From NCBI RefSeq assembly GCF_900116145.1, contig NZ_FPAB01000002.1, positions 723,193 to 787,192 on the forward strand: a stretch of DNA of 64,000 nucleotides, in the 5' to 3' direction. Below, piece by piece: positions 8,267-17,254 of the stretch (its first letter is position 1; every line of letters begins with the position of its first letter). Made by a program: the position numbers and the translations under genes. Origin of the DNA: Streptomyces harbinensis (lineage in GTDB: Bacteria; Actinomycetota; Actinomycetes; Streptomycetales; Streptomycetaceae). A model generated the notes under the pieces. The model searched no databases. It was not told the DNA's origin and saw nothing but the letters and a program-made list of their open reading frames with translations.

Positions 8267-9331
8267 ATGAACCGTGCCCGTCGCCTGGTGGCGGCAGCCT
8301 CCACCGGGCTCATCGTGCTCGCCGCCACGGCCTGCGGCACCACCGACACCGACACCGCCGAACCCGAGGGCACCGCCGGCGCGACCCCCGCCTCGCAGAG
8401 CTGCGCCGAGGACACCACGACCACCTCGACCGGCCCGGTCTCCTTCACCGACGGCGTCGGCCGGCAGGTGGAACTCGACAAGCCCGCGCAGCGGATCGCC
8501 GTCCTCGAATGGCAGCAGGTCGAGGACGCGCTGACCCTGTGCGTCACCCCCATCGCGGTCTCCGACGCCGAGGGCTACCGCACCTGGGTCAGTGCCGAGG
8601 AACTGCCCGCCGGCGTGACCGACATCGGCACCCGCGAGGAACCCGACCTCGACACCCTCTACGCCGCCGAACCCGACCTCATCGTCGTGGAGGCCTTCGG
8701 CGCCGACGACGAGACCATCGCCCGGCTGGAGAGCCGGGGCGTCCCCGTGATGGCCACCCGGGGCGCGAACCCCGCGGACCCCATCGGGAACATGCGCGAG
8801 GTCTTCAGCATGATCGGCGAGGCCACCGGACGCTCCGAGCGGGCCGACCAGGTGCTCCAGGAGTTCGACGAGCACCTCGCCACGGCCAAGCAGCAGGTCA
8901 TCGACGCCGACCTGCCCACGAAGGACTTCCTGTTCTTCGACGGATGGGTCCAGGGCGGCAACCTCACTGTCCGCCCCTACGGCGACGGCGCCCTGTTCAC
9001 CGAGATCGGCAAGGAACTCGGCATGAACCCCGTCTGGACCGACGACATCAACGAAGCCCACGGCAACGGCGGCGTCGACCCCTCCTACGGCCTCGCCCAG
9101 ACCGACGTCGAAGGACTCGTCGCGGTCGGCGACGCCAACCTCTTCTACGCCAACGACGAAGGCGTCGGCGGATACGTCGCCGCCCTGGAGGAGAACCCGC
9201 TGTGGGCCACCCTGCCGGCCGTCCAGGAAGGCCGCGCCCACGCCTTCCCGGCCCGGGTGTGGGGCGCCGGCGGCCCGCGCTCCTGCGCGCAGGCCATCGA
9301 CGCGTACGTCGACGTGCTCGACCAGAAGTGA
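8267..9331 (+). CDS. Siderophore-binding lipoprotein (FecB/FhuD type)
   Basis: A 354-residue extracytoplasmic receptor. The N-terminus is a lipoprotein signal: basic NRARR, a hydrophobic core, then AATACG with the acylated cysteine near residue 24. The mature protein matches the periplasmic-binding class III fold: QRIAVLEWQQVEDALTLCV, the EPDLDTLYAAEPDLIVVE strand pair and a long linking helix, with no hinge-region repeats. It would capture a ferric siderophore at the membrane and deliver it to the permease. AAAGAGGA lies upstream of the ATG. Its stop overlaps the permease GTG start (GTGA), indicating coupling. Confidence 0.92.
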   Translation: MNRARRLVAAASTGLIVLAATACGTTDTDTAEPEGTAGATPASQSCAEDTTTTSTGPVSFTDGVGRQVELDKPAQRIAVLEWQQVEDALTLCVTPIAVSDAEGYRTWVSAEELPAGVTDIGTREEPDLDTLYAAEPDLIVVEAFGADDETIARLESRGVPVMATRGANPADPIGNMREVFSMIGEATGRSERADQVLQEFDEHLATAKQQVIDADLPTKDFLFFDGWVQGGNLTVRPYGDGALFTEIGKELGMNPVWTDDINEAHGNGGVDPSYGLAQTDVEGLVAVGDANLFYANDEGVGGYVAALEENPLWATLPAVQEGRAHAFPARVWGAGGPRSCAQAIDAYVDVLDQK

Positions 9332-11430
9332 GCACCACGCGGACACCGGTACTCCGGGGGACCACGCCGCCGCGCACCGAGCGCGGGGGCGGTCCCGCCG
9401 GGGCCGCCGTCCTGGCCCTCCTGCTCGCCGTGACCGCCCTGGTCGGCATGTGGCATCTGACCCAGGGCACCTCCGCCGTCGGCGCCGGCGACCTGCTGCG
9501 CTACCTCACCGGCGCACGCGAGACCACCGACGGGCCGCCGGTCGCCGAGATCGTCATCGGCTCCCGCCTGCCGCGCCTGCTCGCGGGCGTCGCGGTCGGC
9601 TTCGCCCTCGGCGCCGCCGGCGCGCTGCTCCAGTCCGTCACCCACAACGCGCTCGCCTCCCCCGACACCCTCGCGGTCACCGCCGGGGCCTACTTCACCC
9701 TCTCGCTCGTCGCCGCCTTCGGCCTCACCGTGCCCTTCTGGGCGTCCGGAGCAGTCGCATTCGCCGGCGGCCTGGCGGCGGCGGCCCTCGTCCTGCTCCT
9801 CGCCGGCCGCGCCGCCGGCACCACCGGCACCCGCCTCGTCCTGGCCGGATCGGCGATGGCGATGGCCCTCCAGGCGGCGACCGCCACCCTCCTCATCCTC
9901 TTCAAGCAGAACACCACCGGCCTCTTCGCCTGGGGGAGCGGCTCGCTCGCCCAGCTCAACATCGACGCCTCCCTGCGCGCCCTCCCGCTGATCGCGGCGG
10001 TCCTGGGCATCGCCCTGGCCCTGTCCCGCCGGCTGGACGTGATGAACCTCGGCGACGACACCGCCGCCACCCTCGGCGTACCGATCCGGGCCACCCGCGT
10101 CCTCGCCGTCCTGTGCGCCGTGCTCCTGACCAGCACGGCCGTCACCGTCGCCGGCCCCATCGCGTTCGTCGGCCTGGGCGCCCCCGTCCTGGCCCGCCTG
10201 CTCGCCGGACGGGTCCGGGCGCTGCGCCGCCACCTGCTCCTGGTGCCCGCGGCCGGGCTGCTGGGCGCGCTGCTCATCCTGCTCGCCGACGCCACCCTGC
10301 GCGCCGTCCAGGGCGCGGACGGCGCCGCCGCCATCCCCACCGGCGTGCCGACCGCGCTGCTCGGCTCCGTCGTGATCGTGGTCCTGGCCCTGCGGCTGCG
10401 CGACACCGGCGCGCTGCGCCGGCCACCGCACGCGCGCGTCGCCGCCCGCTCGCGCCGCGCGTTCCTCCTCGTCGTGCTCGGCGCGGCGGCCCTCCTGACC
10501 GGCGCGATCGTGGTGGCGCTGCTGGCGGGCAGCCTCTGGCTGCGCACGGGGGACCTGCTGCTGTGGGCCCAGGGCACCGCGCCCGTCCTGGTCGGGCAGG
10601 CGCTGGACGACCGGGTGCCGCGGGTCCTCGCCGCGGTCCTCGCCGGCGCGGCGCTCGGCCTGGCCGGCTGCGTCGTGCAGAGCGCGGTGCGCAACCCGCT
10701 CGCGGAGCCGGGCGTCCTCGGAATCACCGCGGGCGCCGGACTGGGCGCGGCGGCCGTCGTCACCTCGGGCGTCTCCGGCGGCCGGCCGGTCCTCATCGCG
10801 GCGGCCGTCGCCACCGGGCTCGCCACCTTCGCGCTGATCGCCCTGCTGTCCTGGCGCGGCGGTTTCCTGCCCGACCGGTTCGTTCTGATCGGCATCGGCT
10901 GCGGGTACGGGCTCAGCTCCGTCACCACCTTCCTGCTGCTGCGGGCCGACCCGTTCAACACCCCCCGGATCTTCACCTGGCTCTCCGGCACGACCTACGG
11001 GCGCACGCTGCCCGACGTCGTCCCGGTCGCGGTGGCCCTGGCGGTGGCGCTGCCCGTCCTGCTCGCCCTGCGCGAACGGCTCGACCTGCTCGCCGTCGAC
11101 GAGGACACCCCGCGCATCGTGGGCGTACGGCCGGTCCGGGTCCGGTTCGCCGCCCTGTCGATCGCCGCGGTGCTCGCGGCGCTCAGCGTCGTCGCCATCG
11201 GAGTCGTCGGCTTCGTGGGGCTGGTCGCCCCGCACCTCGCCCGCTCCCTGGTGGGAGCCCGGCACGGCCGGGCCATCCCGGTCGCGATGCTGCTGGGCGC
11301 GCTGCTCGTCTGTGTGGCCGACGCCCTCGGCCGCACCGTCGTCGCCCCCGCCCAGGTGCCGGCCGGGCTGATGATCGCCCTGGTCGGCGGCCCGTACTTC
11401 CTCTGGGTGCTCCGGAACTCCCGCGCATGA
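9328..11430 (+). CDS. Double-length FecCD-type siderophore permease
   Basis: A 700-residue membrane protein made of two tandem FecCD domains (residues about 20-350 and 365-700), like FhuB, so that one chain supplies both halves of the translocation channel. Each half has LPRLLAGVAVGFALGAAGALLQ-like and VPRVLAAVLAGAALGLAGCVVQ-like openings, and an ATPase-contact loop: AFVGLGAPVLARLLAG in the first and GFVGLVAPHLARSLVG in the second. The second keeps the canonical P-H-x-x-R, whereas the first has V instead of H, so coupling to the ATPase may be asymmetric. GTG start overlapping the lipoprotein stop. The C-terminal end is 53 bases from the next gene, in the same operon. Confidence 0.92.
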   Translation: MSTTRTPVLRGTTPPRTERGGGPAGAAVLALLLAVTALVGMWHLTQGTSAVGAGDLLRYLTGARETTDGPPVAEIVIGSRLPRLLAGVAVGFALGAAGALLQSVTHNALASPDTLAVTAGAYFTLSLVAAFGLTVPFWASGAVAFAGGLAAAALVLLLAGRAAGTTGTRLVLAGSAMAMALQAATATLLILFKQNTTGLFAWGSGSLAQLNIDASLRALPLIAAVLGIALALSRRLDVMNLGDDTAATLGVPIRATRVLAVLCAVLLTSTAVTVAGPIAFVGLGAPVLARLLAGRVRALRRHLLLVPAAGLLGALLILLADATLRAVQGADGAAAIPTGVPTALLGSVVIVVLALRLRDTGALRRPPHARVAARSRRAFLLVVLGAAALLTGAIVVALLAGSLWLRTGDLLLWAQGTAPVLVGQALDDRVPRVLAAVLAGAALGLAGCVVQSAVRNPLAEPGVLGITAGAGLGAAAVVTSGVSGGRPVLIAAAVATGLATFALIALLSWRGGFLPDRFVLIGIGCGYGLSSVTTFLLLRADPFNTPRIFTWLSGTTYGRTLPDVVPVAVALAVALPVLLALRERLDLLAVDEDTPRIVGVRPVRVRFAALSIAAVLAALSVVAIGVVGFVGLVAPHLARSLVGARHGRAIPVAMLLGALLVCVADALGRTVVAPAQVPAGLMIALVGGPYFLWVLRNSRA

Positions 11431-11483
11431 CACCGACCACGGCCCGCCCCTCTCCGCCCCCTCCGTCCGCCAGGAGCACCGCC

Positions 11484-12620
11484 ATGACGCCCCACCAGGA
11501 AGCAGCCGACCCGGGCACCGTCTCCCCGTTCACGCCCGGGGCGGCGGCACCGCTGCGGCGGCTCGCCGGCGCCGGGGTGTGGGAGCGCTGGCACGCGGTC
11601 GACCGCTCCGCCCACGCGCCGCACCTGGTGGTCGTACCGGGGGAGGACGGGGAACCCCCGGTCGCGGGGGCGCTCGTGACCGCCCGCCCGGGTACCGCCT
11701 ATGTGAAGATCGTCGACACGGTCGGTGATGGGCCGGCGGCTGTCCGGGCCGTCCTCGCCCACGCCCGCCGGCAGGGGCTCGCGCAGGTCAAGTGGGAAGG
11801 CTGGACGGCCGGTCCGCGGGAGGCCGCCGCCGCGGGTTTCGCCCCGCTGGGCCCGCCGCTGGCCGGGAAGGGGGAGCCGGCCGGTCCCGGCACCGGGTAC
11901 GTCCGCTGGCTGTCCGAGGGGGCGGGCACCCCGCCCGTGTACTACGGCCAGAGCACCCACTTCACCTGCGGGGCCGTCACCGCCCTGGTCGCCCGGGAAC
12001 ACGCCGGGCTGCTGCCGAGGGAGGAGCTGGACCGGGACGCGGAACTGACGCTGTGGCGGGATGCCACCAACTTCCCGGCCTGCGAGCCGGTCGGGCTGGG
12101 AGTCGCCGTGCGGCGGGCCTGGCCGGCGTCCTCCGTCGTGGTGCAGCTGGATGCCGAAGGGCCCGTCCTGCTCGACCATCTGACCGGGGACGAGCGGGAG
12201 TGGCGTGCCCATCTCCAGCGTCTGGCGCGTGCGGACGCCGTCCGGATCGGCGTCCCGATCGACGCGGGCCGCCTCTCGGTCGACGCGATCCGCGGCACGG
12301 TCGCCCGGGGGGACCATGTGCTGCTGCTGGTGTCGCTCGCCCGGATGCAGGGCTTCGACGTGCCGCACTGGGTGCTCTGCCACGGCGCCGTACCGGGGGC
12401 CGTGGTGATCGAGGACCCGTGGGCGAACGCGGCCACGGGAGACACCTGGGTCGACGCGCATCTGCTGCCCATTCCCGATTCCTCGCTCGACTCGATGGCG
12501 GCCGTCGAGCCGCGTCGATTCCGTGGCGCCGTCACGATCGCCCGTATGGTGCCCGCTTTCAGCAAAGAATGCGATCACGACGGTGAGGGGGACGCCGGCC
12601 GACATGAATGTGAAGAATAA
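11484..12620 (+). CDS. Peptidase C39-like (DUF3335-type) protein with GNAT-like N-terminus
   Basis: A 378-residue protein. The C-terminal half carries a papain-like triad pattern of the C39-like family: QSTHFTCG (Cys), DVPHWVLCHG (His) and VIEDPWAN (Asp). The N-terminal half (residues about 20-140) loosely resembles half of a GNAT acyltransferase (VKIVDTVGDG then ARRQGLAQVKWEGW). The family's substrate is not established; ABC-linked C39 peptidases normally cut double-glycine leaders, but here there is no fused transporter and no leader peptide gene. It follows the importer genes at 53 bases with its own AGGAG. An upstream ATG at 11427 overlapping the permease stop is possible. A role in trimming or modifying a peptide siderophore is inference. 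Confidence 0.7.
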   Translation: MTPHQEAADPGTVSPFTPGAAAPLRRLAGAGVWERWHAVDRSAHAPHLVVVPGEDGEPPVAGALVTARPGTAYVKIVDTVGDGPAAVRAVLAHARRQGLAQVKWEGWTAGPREAAAAGFAPLGPPLAGKGEPAGPGTGYVRWLSEGAGTPPVYYGQSTHFTCGAVTALVAREHAGLLPREELDRDAELTLWRDATNFPACEPVGLGVAVRRAWPASSVVVQLDAEGPVLLDHLTGDEREWRAHLQRLARADAVRIGVPIDAGRLSVDAIRGTVARGDHVLLLVSLARMQGFDVPHWVLCHGAVPGAVVIEDPWANAATGDTWVDAHLLPIPDSSLDSMAAVEPRRFRGAVTIARMVPAFSKECDHDGEGDAGRHECEE

Positions 12621-13142
12621 GAAAACGAGACGCAGGGCCCCCGGGGTAAACATCGAGCAGGACTGAAAGCGCTTGCCCTGGCCAGGTTCCGTCGTTTTCC
12701 GTCCTCATTCCGACCTTCCAGGGCCCTTCGGTGCCGCGCCCCGGGCACGTACGGTGTTCCAGCATTCAGAACGGTGGAAAATCAACCCGAAAATGGGTGA
12801 CATCGGGACATCGAGTGCCGCCCTTGACGGCTGTGTAGTCGCCTCGTTACTGTGTCGGTCGTTTGCGGCGCGGTGCCCCTTGAGGTGCTGCGCATCTGTG
12901 ATTCCGAATGAGCCGCACAGTCGCAGTACGGGCACCATCACGCTGTTTTCTCCTGTCGTTTCAACGCATTCACCGGGGCAGTGATGAGATTCCACCGGGC
13001 CGGACAGTGGATAGGGATGATCGAATGATGACGGCCGGCGCCTCACCGTACGCGAACTGACTCCTCCCTCACCGATCCCCGGGTTTTCCGGACGGTTTCG
13101 GTGGCGCAGCATGCCGTTTTTCGCACAAGAAAGTGAGAGACC
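12621..13142 (+). promoter_or_regulatory. Upstream region of the indigoidine-type synthetase with candidate promoter
   Basis: This 522-base gap is AT-richer than its surroundings and holds no convincing gene. TTGACG (12824-12829) and TACTGT (12848-12853), 18 bases apart, form the best vegetative-type promoter, leaving a leader of roughly 280 bases before the synthetase. A palindromic LacI-like motif TGAAAGCGCTTGCC lies at 12664-12677. A possible 11-codon leader frame (13025-13060, beginning MMTAG) follows AGGGAT and ends 82 bases before the synthetase; it may be chance. Confidence 0.4.
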
Positions 13143-16100
13143 ATGTACAGCACGGCGTTCAACGAATCGACCGACAGAATTTCGGGGCAGAAAACCCTGG
13201 GCGACCTGCTCCGCGCACGGGCATCGGCGCACCCGCACCGTACGGCGGTCGTCCAGGACGACACCTCCCTGGCCTACGGTGAGCTGCTGGAGCGAAGTTC
13301 GGACCTGGCAGGCTTCCTGCACCACCTCGGGGTGGCGCCCGACGACTGCGTCGGCATCTTCGTCGAACCGTCCATCGACCTGATGGTGGGGGTCTGGGGC
13401 ACCCTGTTATCCGGCGGGGCGTACTTACCGCTGTCGCCCGAGTACCCCGAAGAGCGGCTGCGCTACATGATCGAGGACTCCGGCACCGGGGTCGTCCTCG
13501 CCCAGCGCGGCCTCGCCGCGCGGCTGGCCGGCCTCGCACCGGAGGGCACCAGGATCGTCACCCCGGACGAGGTGACCGCCTTCGCACGGCGCCCGCACCG
13601 CCCCGGACCCCGGCGCGAGCCGCCCGAACCCCGGCCGGAGGGGCTGGCCTATGTCATCTACACCTCCGGCAGCACCGGCAAACCGAAGGGGGTGATGATC
13701 GAACACCACAGTGTCGTCAGCCAATTGGACTGGCTGAACACCGAACTCGAAGTGAACGGCGACACCGTCGTCCTGCAGAAAACACCGCTGAGCTTCGACG
13801 CGGCGCAGTGGGAAATACTGGCCCCCGCCTGCGGCAGCACCGTGGTCATGGGAAGTCCCGGAGTGTACCGGGATGTCGAGGGGCTCGTGGAAACCATCAT
13901 GCGGCACGGCGTCACCACCCTGCAATGCGTTCCCACCCTGCTGCAAGCACTCGTGGGAAACGAGGAGTTCGCCGCCTGTACATCTCTGCGGCAGATCTTC
14001 TGCGGCGGTGAGGCGCTCTCCAGGAGCCTGGCCGCACAATGCATCGCGACCCTGCCCGGCTGCGAACTCATCAATGTGTACGGACCGACGGAATGCACCA
14101 TCAACACCTCGGCCCACCGCGTCGACCCGAAGACCCTCCAGGACGGCCCCCACGCGATATCGATAGGAGCACCGGCCCACCGGACGGAGTACTACATCCT
14201 GGACGGTGAACAGAAACCTCTCGCCGTGGGTGAGATCGGTGAACTCCACATCGGCGGCGCGCAACTGGCACGCGGATATCTGCACCGGCCCGAACTGACC
14301 GCGGAACGCTTCGTCGACAACCCCTTCACACCCGGCACCCGCCTGTTCCGCAGCGGTGATCTCGCCCACTGGAACGCCGATGGCACGGTACAGTTCGCCG
14401 GCCGCATCGACAACCAGGTGAAGCTCCGCGGATTCCGCGTCGAACTGGACGAGATCAGGCTCTCCATCGAGAACCACGACTGGGTCAGGAACGCGGCGAT
14501 GGTCGTCCGCGACGACCCGCGCACCGGATTCCAGAACCTCATCGCCTTCGTCGAACTCGACCCCAGGGAAGCGGCCCTGATGGACCAGGGCAACCACGGC
14601 GCCCACCATCAGTCCAAGGAGAGCCGGCTCCAGGTGCGCGCCCAGCTCGCGAACGCCGGCTGCCGCGACCCCGAGGAGATCGTGGGCAGGACCGTCATCG
14701 ACCTGCCCGGCAAGGACGCCACCGAGCGGCAGCGCCGCCAGGCGTTCGCCCGCAGAACCTACCGCTTCTACGAAGGCGGCCAGGTCACCCGGGACGATTT
14801 GCTGGCACTCCTCGCCGAGCGGGTCACCGGCGCCGCACCGCGCGAGGTGGGGGCCGTCGGATTCCCCGAATTCGGTGAGATCCTGCGCCACTTCGGCCAG
14901 CATCTCAGCGACCAGCGGCTCCTGCCGAAGTACGCCTACGCCTCGCCCGGCTCGCTGTACGCCACCCAGCTGTACTTCGAACTGGACGGGATCGGCGAGC
15001 TGGCACCGGGCTTCTACTACTACCACCCGGCGCACCACCAACTCCTCCTCGTAACCGCCAAGGACGAGCCGGCGACCGCACCCCGGATCCGCGTTCACTT
15101 CGTGGGCAAACGCCGGGCCATCGAGCCGGTGTACAAGAACAACCTCCAGGAGGTCCTGGAGATCGAGACCGGCCACGCGGTCGGCCTCTTCGAGGAGGTC
15201 CTGCCCGGCCACGGCCTGACCATCCTCCAGCGGCCTTACACCCCGGACACCATGGACCGGCTGGACTGCGCGGCCGAGGACCACTACCTCGGCAGCTTCG
15301 AGATCGCCCCGCACACCACCGCCATGGACCTCCCGATGGACGTGTACGTGCAGGCGCACCCGGACGGGGTCTCCGGTCTGCCGGCCGGCCAGTACCGCTA
15401 CCGCGACGGCGAACTGGAGCGCGTTTCCGGCGAACTGATCCGGCGCAAGCACGTCATCGCCATCAACCAGCAGGTCTACCAGCGCTCCCGCTTCGGCATC
15501 TCGGTGGTCAGCAGGACCACCGAGGACTGGCGCCGCTACATCGACCTCGGCCGGACCCTGCAACGCCTGTCCATGAACGACCTGAACCTGGGCTTCATGC
15601 CCTCGGGCTACAGCTCCAGGACCGGCGCGGACCTGCCGGCCGCGAAACGCCTGGAGCGGATCCTGGCCGACGCCGGCCTGCGCGGCGGCCCGTCCTACTT
15701 CTTCGTCGGCGGCCGGGTCAGCGACGCCCAGGTGCGGGCCGAGGACATGAAGGAGGACACGGTCCACATGAAGGGCCCCGCGGAGATGATCCGGGACGAC
15801 CTGGTCACCTCCCTGCCCGACTACATGATCCCCAACCGGGTGGTGGTCCTGGACAAGCTCCCGGCCACCGTGAACGGCAAGAACGACACCGCCGCGATGG
15901 AGCGGCTGGCCGACGCCGCCGTCGCCCGTGACGACCGGCCCTTCATCGCCCCGCGGACCAGCACCGAGCAGCGCGTCGCCGCCCTGTGGAAGCGGAGCAT
16001 GAAACGCGACGCCGTCTCCGTCCACGACGACTTCTTCGCCTCCGGCGGCAACTCCCTGATCGCGGTCGGCCTCATCAACCGGATCAACCGGGAACTGGGC

Positions 16101-17213
16101 ACCACCCTGCCGCTGCAAGTGCTGTTCGAGGCACCCACCATCGAGGAACTGGCCCGGCGGATCGGCGGAAAGGAAGCGGCCGAGAGCTCCCGGCTGGTCC
16201 CGCTGCGCGCCGAGGGCACCGGAGCCCCCGTCTTCTGCTGGCCCGGCCTCGGCGGCTACCCCATGAACCTGCGTCTCCTCGCCGAGACCGTCGATCTCGA
16301 CCGGCCGTTCTACGGCGTGCAGGCGCACGGCATCAACCCGGGCGAGGAGATCTACCCCACCATCCAGGAGATGGCCGCCCGGGACGTCGCGGAGATCCGC
16401 CGCCGCCGGGCGAGCGGGCCGTACACCCTGTGGGGCTACTCCTTCGGCGCCCGGGTCGCCTTCGAAGCCGCCCACCAGCTCGAACAGGCCGGCGAGCAGG
16501 TCGATCACCTGTTCCTCATCGCGCCCGGCTCACCCGAGGTCGAGGCCGACAGCGGCGAGATCGCCTACCGCGACCGGGCCTACGTCACCATCCTCTTCTC
16601 CGTCTTCGCCGGCCGCATCTCCGGCCCCGAACTGCGGGAGTGCCTGCGGGTCGCCCACGACGACGACAGCTTCGCCGCGTTCATCAGCTCCACCTTCCCG
16701 CACCTCGACCACGCGCTGGTCAAGCGCATCGCCGCCGTCGTCCACCGCACCTACACCTTCGAGTACGCGTTCCACGAGCTCACCACCCGGCGCATCACCG
16801 CCCCCGTCACGATCTTCAAAGCCACCGGCGACAACTACTCGTTCATCGAGAACAGCGCCGGCTACTCGCTCACCCGGCCGACCGTGATCGACCTGGCCGC
16901 CGACCACTACACCCTGCTGCGGGAAGCCGGCATCGACGAACTGGTGGCGGCCATCCGCCACCGCCTGGGAACCACGAAGGAGACCATCGTGCCGCACATC
17001 AACATCAAGTACTTCTCGTCCTCGCTCTCCGAGGAACAGCAGTCCCGGCTCGTCACCGCCGTGACCCAGGCCGTCCGCACCTCCGTCGACTGCGACGAGG
17101 ACGTCATCTCGATCGCCCTGGAACCCATCGAGAAGGAGCTGTGGAACCGCCGGGTCTACGTTCCCGAGATCGTCAACCGGAAAGAACTCCTGCACAAGTC
17201 ACCGAACTACTGA
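13143..17213 (+). CDS. indC: Indigoidine-synthetase-type NRPS (A-Ox-T-TE) with C-terminal tautomerase
   Basis: A 1356-residue single-module synthetase. The A domain has YTSGSTGKPKG near residue 173; by my alignment its pocket is D-A-W-Q-F-G-V-I-N-K, a near match to glutamine-activating blue-pigment synthetases. Between A8 and A10 (about residues 490-880) sits an FMN nitroreductase-like oxidase (starting near TYRFYEGG), as in BpsA/IndC. The T domain serine is in ASGGNSL (residue 971) and the TE serine in GYSFGA (residue 1100). Known homologues cyclise and oxidise L-Gln to an aminopyridinedione that dimerises to blue indigoidine. After codon 1282, about the full length of BpsA as I recall it, the frame continues as a PptA-like tautomerase. 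Codons 89 and 95 are TTA, predicting bldA dependence. The start is the ATG just after GAAAGTGAGAGACC. Confidence 0.9.
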   Translation: MYSTAFNESTDRISGQKTLGDLLRARASAHPHRTAVVQDDTSLAYGELLERSSDLAGFLHHLGVAPDDCVGIFVEPSIDLMVGVWGTLLSGGAYLPLSPEYPEERLRYMIEDSGTGVVLAQRGLAARLAGLAPEGTRIVTPDEVTAFARRPHRPGPRREPPEPRPEGLAYVIYTSGSTGKPKGVMIEHHSVVSQLDWLNTELEVNGDTVVLQKTPLSFDAAQWEILAPACGSTVVMGSPGVYRDVEGLVETIMRHGVTTLQCVPTLLQALVGNEEFAACTSLRQIFCGGEALSRSLAAQCIATLPGCELINVYGPTECTINTSAHRVDPKTLQDGPHAISIGAPAHRTEYYILDGEQKPLAVGEIGELHIGGAQLARGYLHRPELTAERFVDNPFTPGTRLFRSGDLAHWNADGTVQFAGRIDNQVKLRGFRVELDEIRLSIENHDWVRNAAMVVRDDPRTGFQNLIAFVELDPREAALMDQGNHGAHHQSKESRLQVRAQLANAGCRDPEEIVGRTVIDLPGKDATERQRRQAFARRTYRFYEGGQVTRDDLLALLAERVTGAAPREVGAVGFPEFGEILRHFGQHLSDQRLLPKYAYASPGSLYATQLYFELDGIGELAPGFYYYHPAHHQLLLVTAKDEPATAPRIRVHFVGKRRAIEPVYKNNLQEVLEIETGHAVGLFEEVLPGHGLTILQRPYTPDTMDRLDCAAEDHYLGSFEIAPHTTAMDLPMDVYVQAHPDGVSGLPAGQYRYRDGELERVSGELIRRKHVIAINQQVYQRSRFGISVVSRTTEDWRRYIDLGRTLQRLSMNDLNLGFMPSGYSSRTGADLPAAKRLERILADAGLRGGPSYFFVGGRVSDAQVRAEDMKEDTVHMKGPAEMIRDDLVTSLPDYMIPNRVVVLDKLPATVNGKNDTAAMERLADAAVARDDRPFIAPRTSTEQRVAALWKRSMKRDAVSVHDDFFASGGNSLIAVGLINRINRELGTTLPLQVLFEAPTIEELARRIGGKEAAESSRLVPLRAEGTGAPVFCWPGLGGYPMNLRLLAETVDLDRPFYGVQAHGINPGEEIYPTIQEMAARDVAEIRRRRASGPYTLWGYSFGARVAFEAAHQLEQAGEQVDHLFLIAPGSPEVEADSGEIAYRDRAYVTILFSVFAGRISGPELRECLRVAHDDDSFAAFISSTFPHLDHALVKRIAAVVHRTYTFEYAFHELTTRRITAPVTIFKATGDNYSFIENSAGYSLTRPTVIDLAADHYTLLREAGIDELVAAIRHRLGTTKETIVPHINIKYFSSSLSEEQQSRLVTAVTQAVRTSVDCDEDVISIALEPIEKELWNRRVYVPEIVNRKELLHKSPNY
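16977..17213 (+). other. In-frame PptA-like tautomerase segment with its own ribosome-binding site and GTG start
   Basis: Codon 1283 of the synthetase is GTG (16989), followed by CCG. Six bases upstream is AAGGAG (16977-16982). Translation from here gives a 74-residue protein beginning (M)PHINIKYF and containing VISIALEPIEKELW, which resembles E. coli PptA (about 77 residues) and the 4-oxalocrotonate tautomerase superfamily. These enzymes need an N-terminal proline as catalytic base, which only independent initiation and Met removal would supply; within the fusion the proline is internal and should be inactive as Pro1. Either both products are made, or the stop between two ancestral genes was lost. 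The segment is intact and under coding constraint by its codon bias. Confidence 0.6.
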
Positions 17214-17254
17214 CCCCCGGGAGCGGACACCGTGATCCACGAAGACGAGGTGCG

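Noticed and set aside
9145..11433. Antisense frame opposite the FecCD permease
   Set aside because: Low-complexity Gly/Glu/Asp/Gln-rich translation; the sense strand encodes a clear membrane protein.
12673..12984. Short frame in the gap before the indigoidine-type synthetase
   Set aside because: No ribosome-binding site, no codon bias and no recognisable fold; the region looks regulatory.
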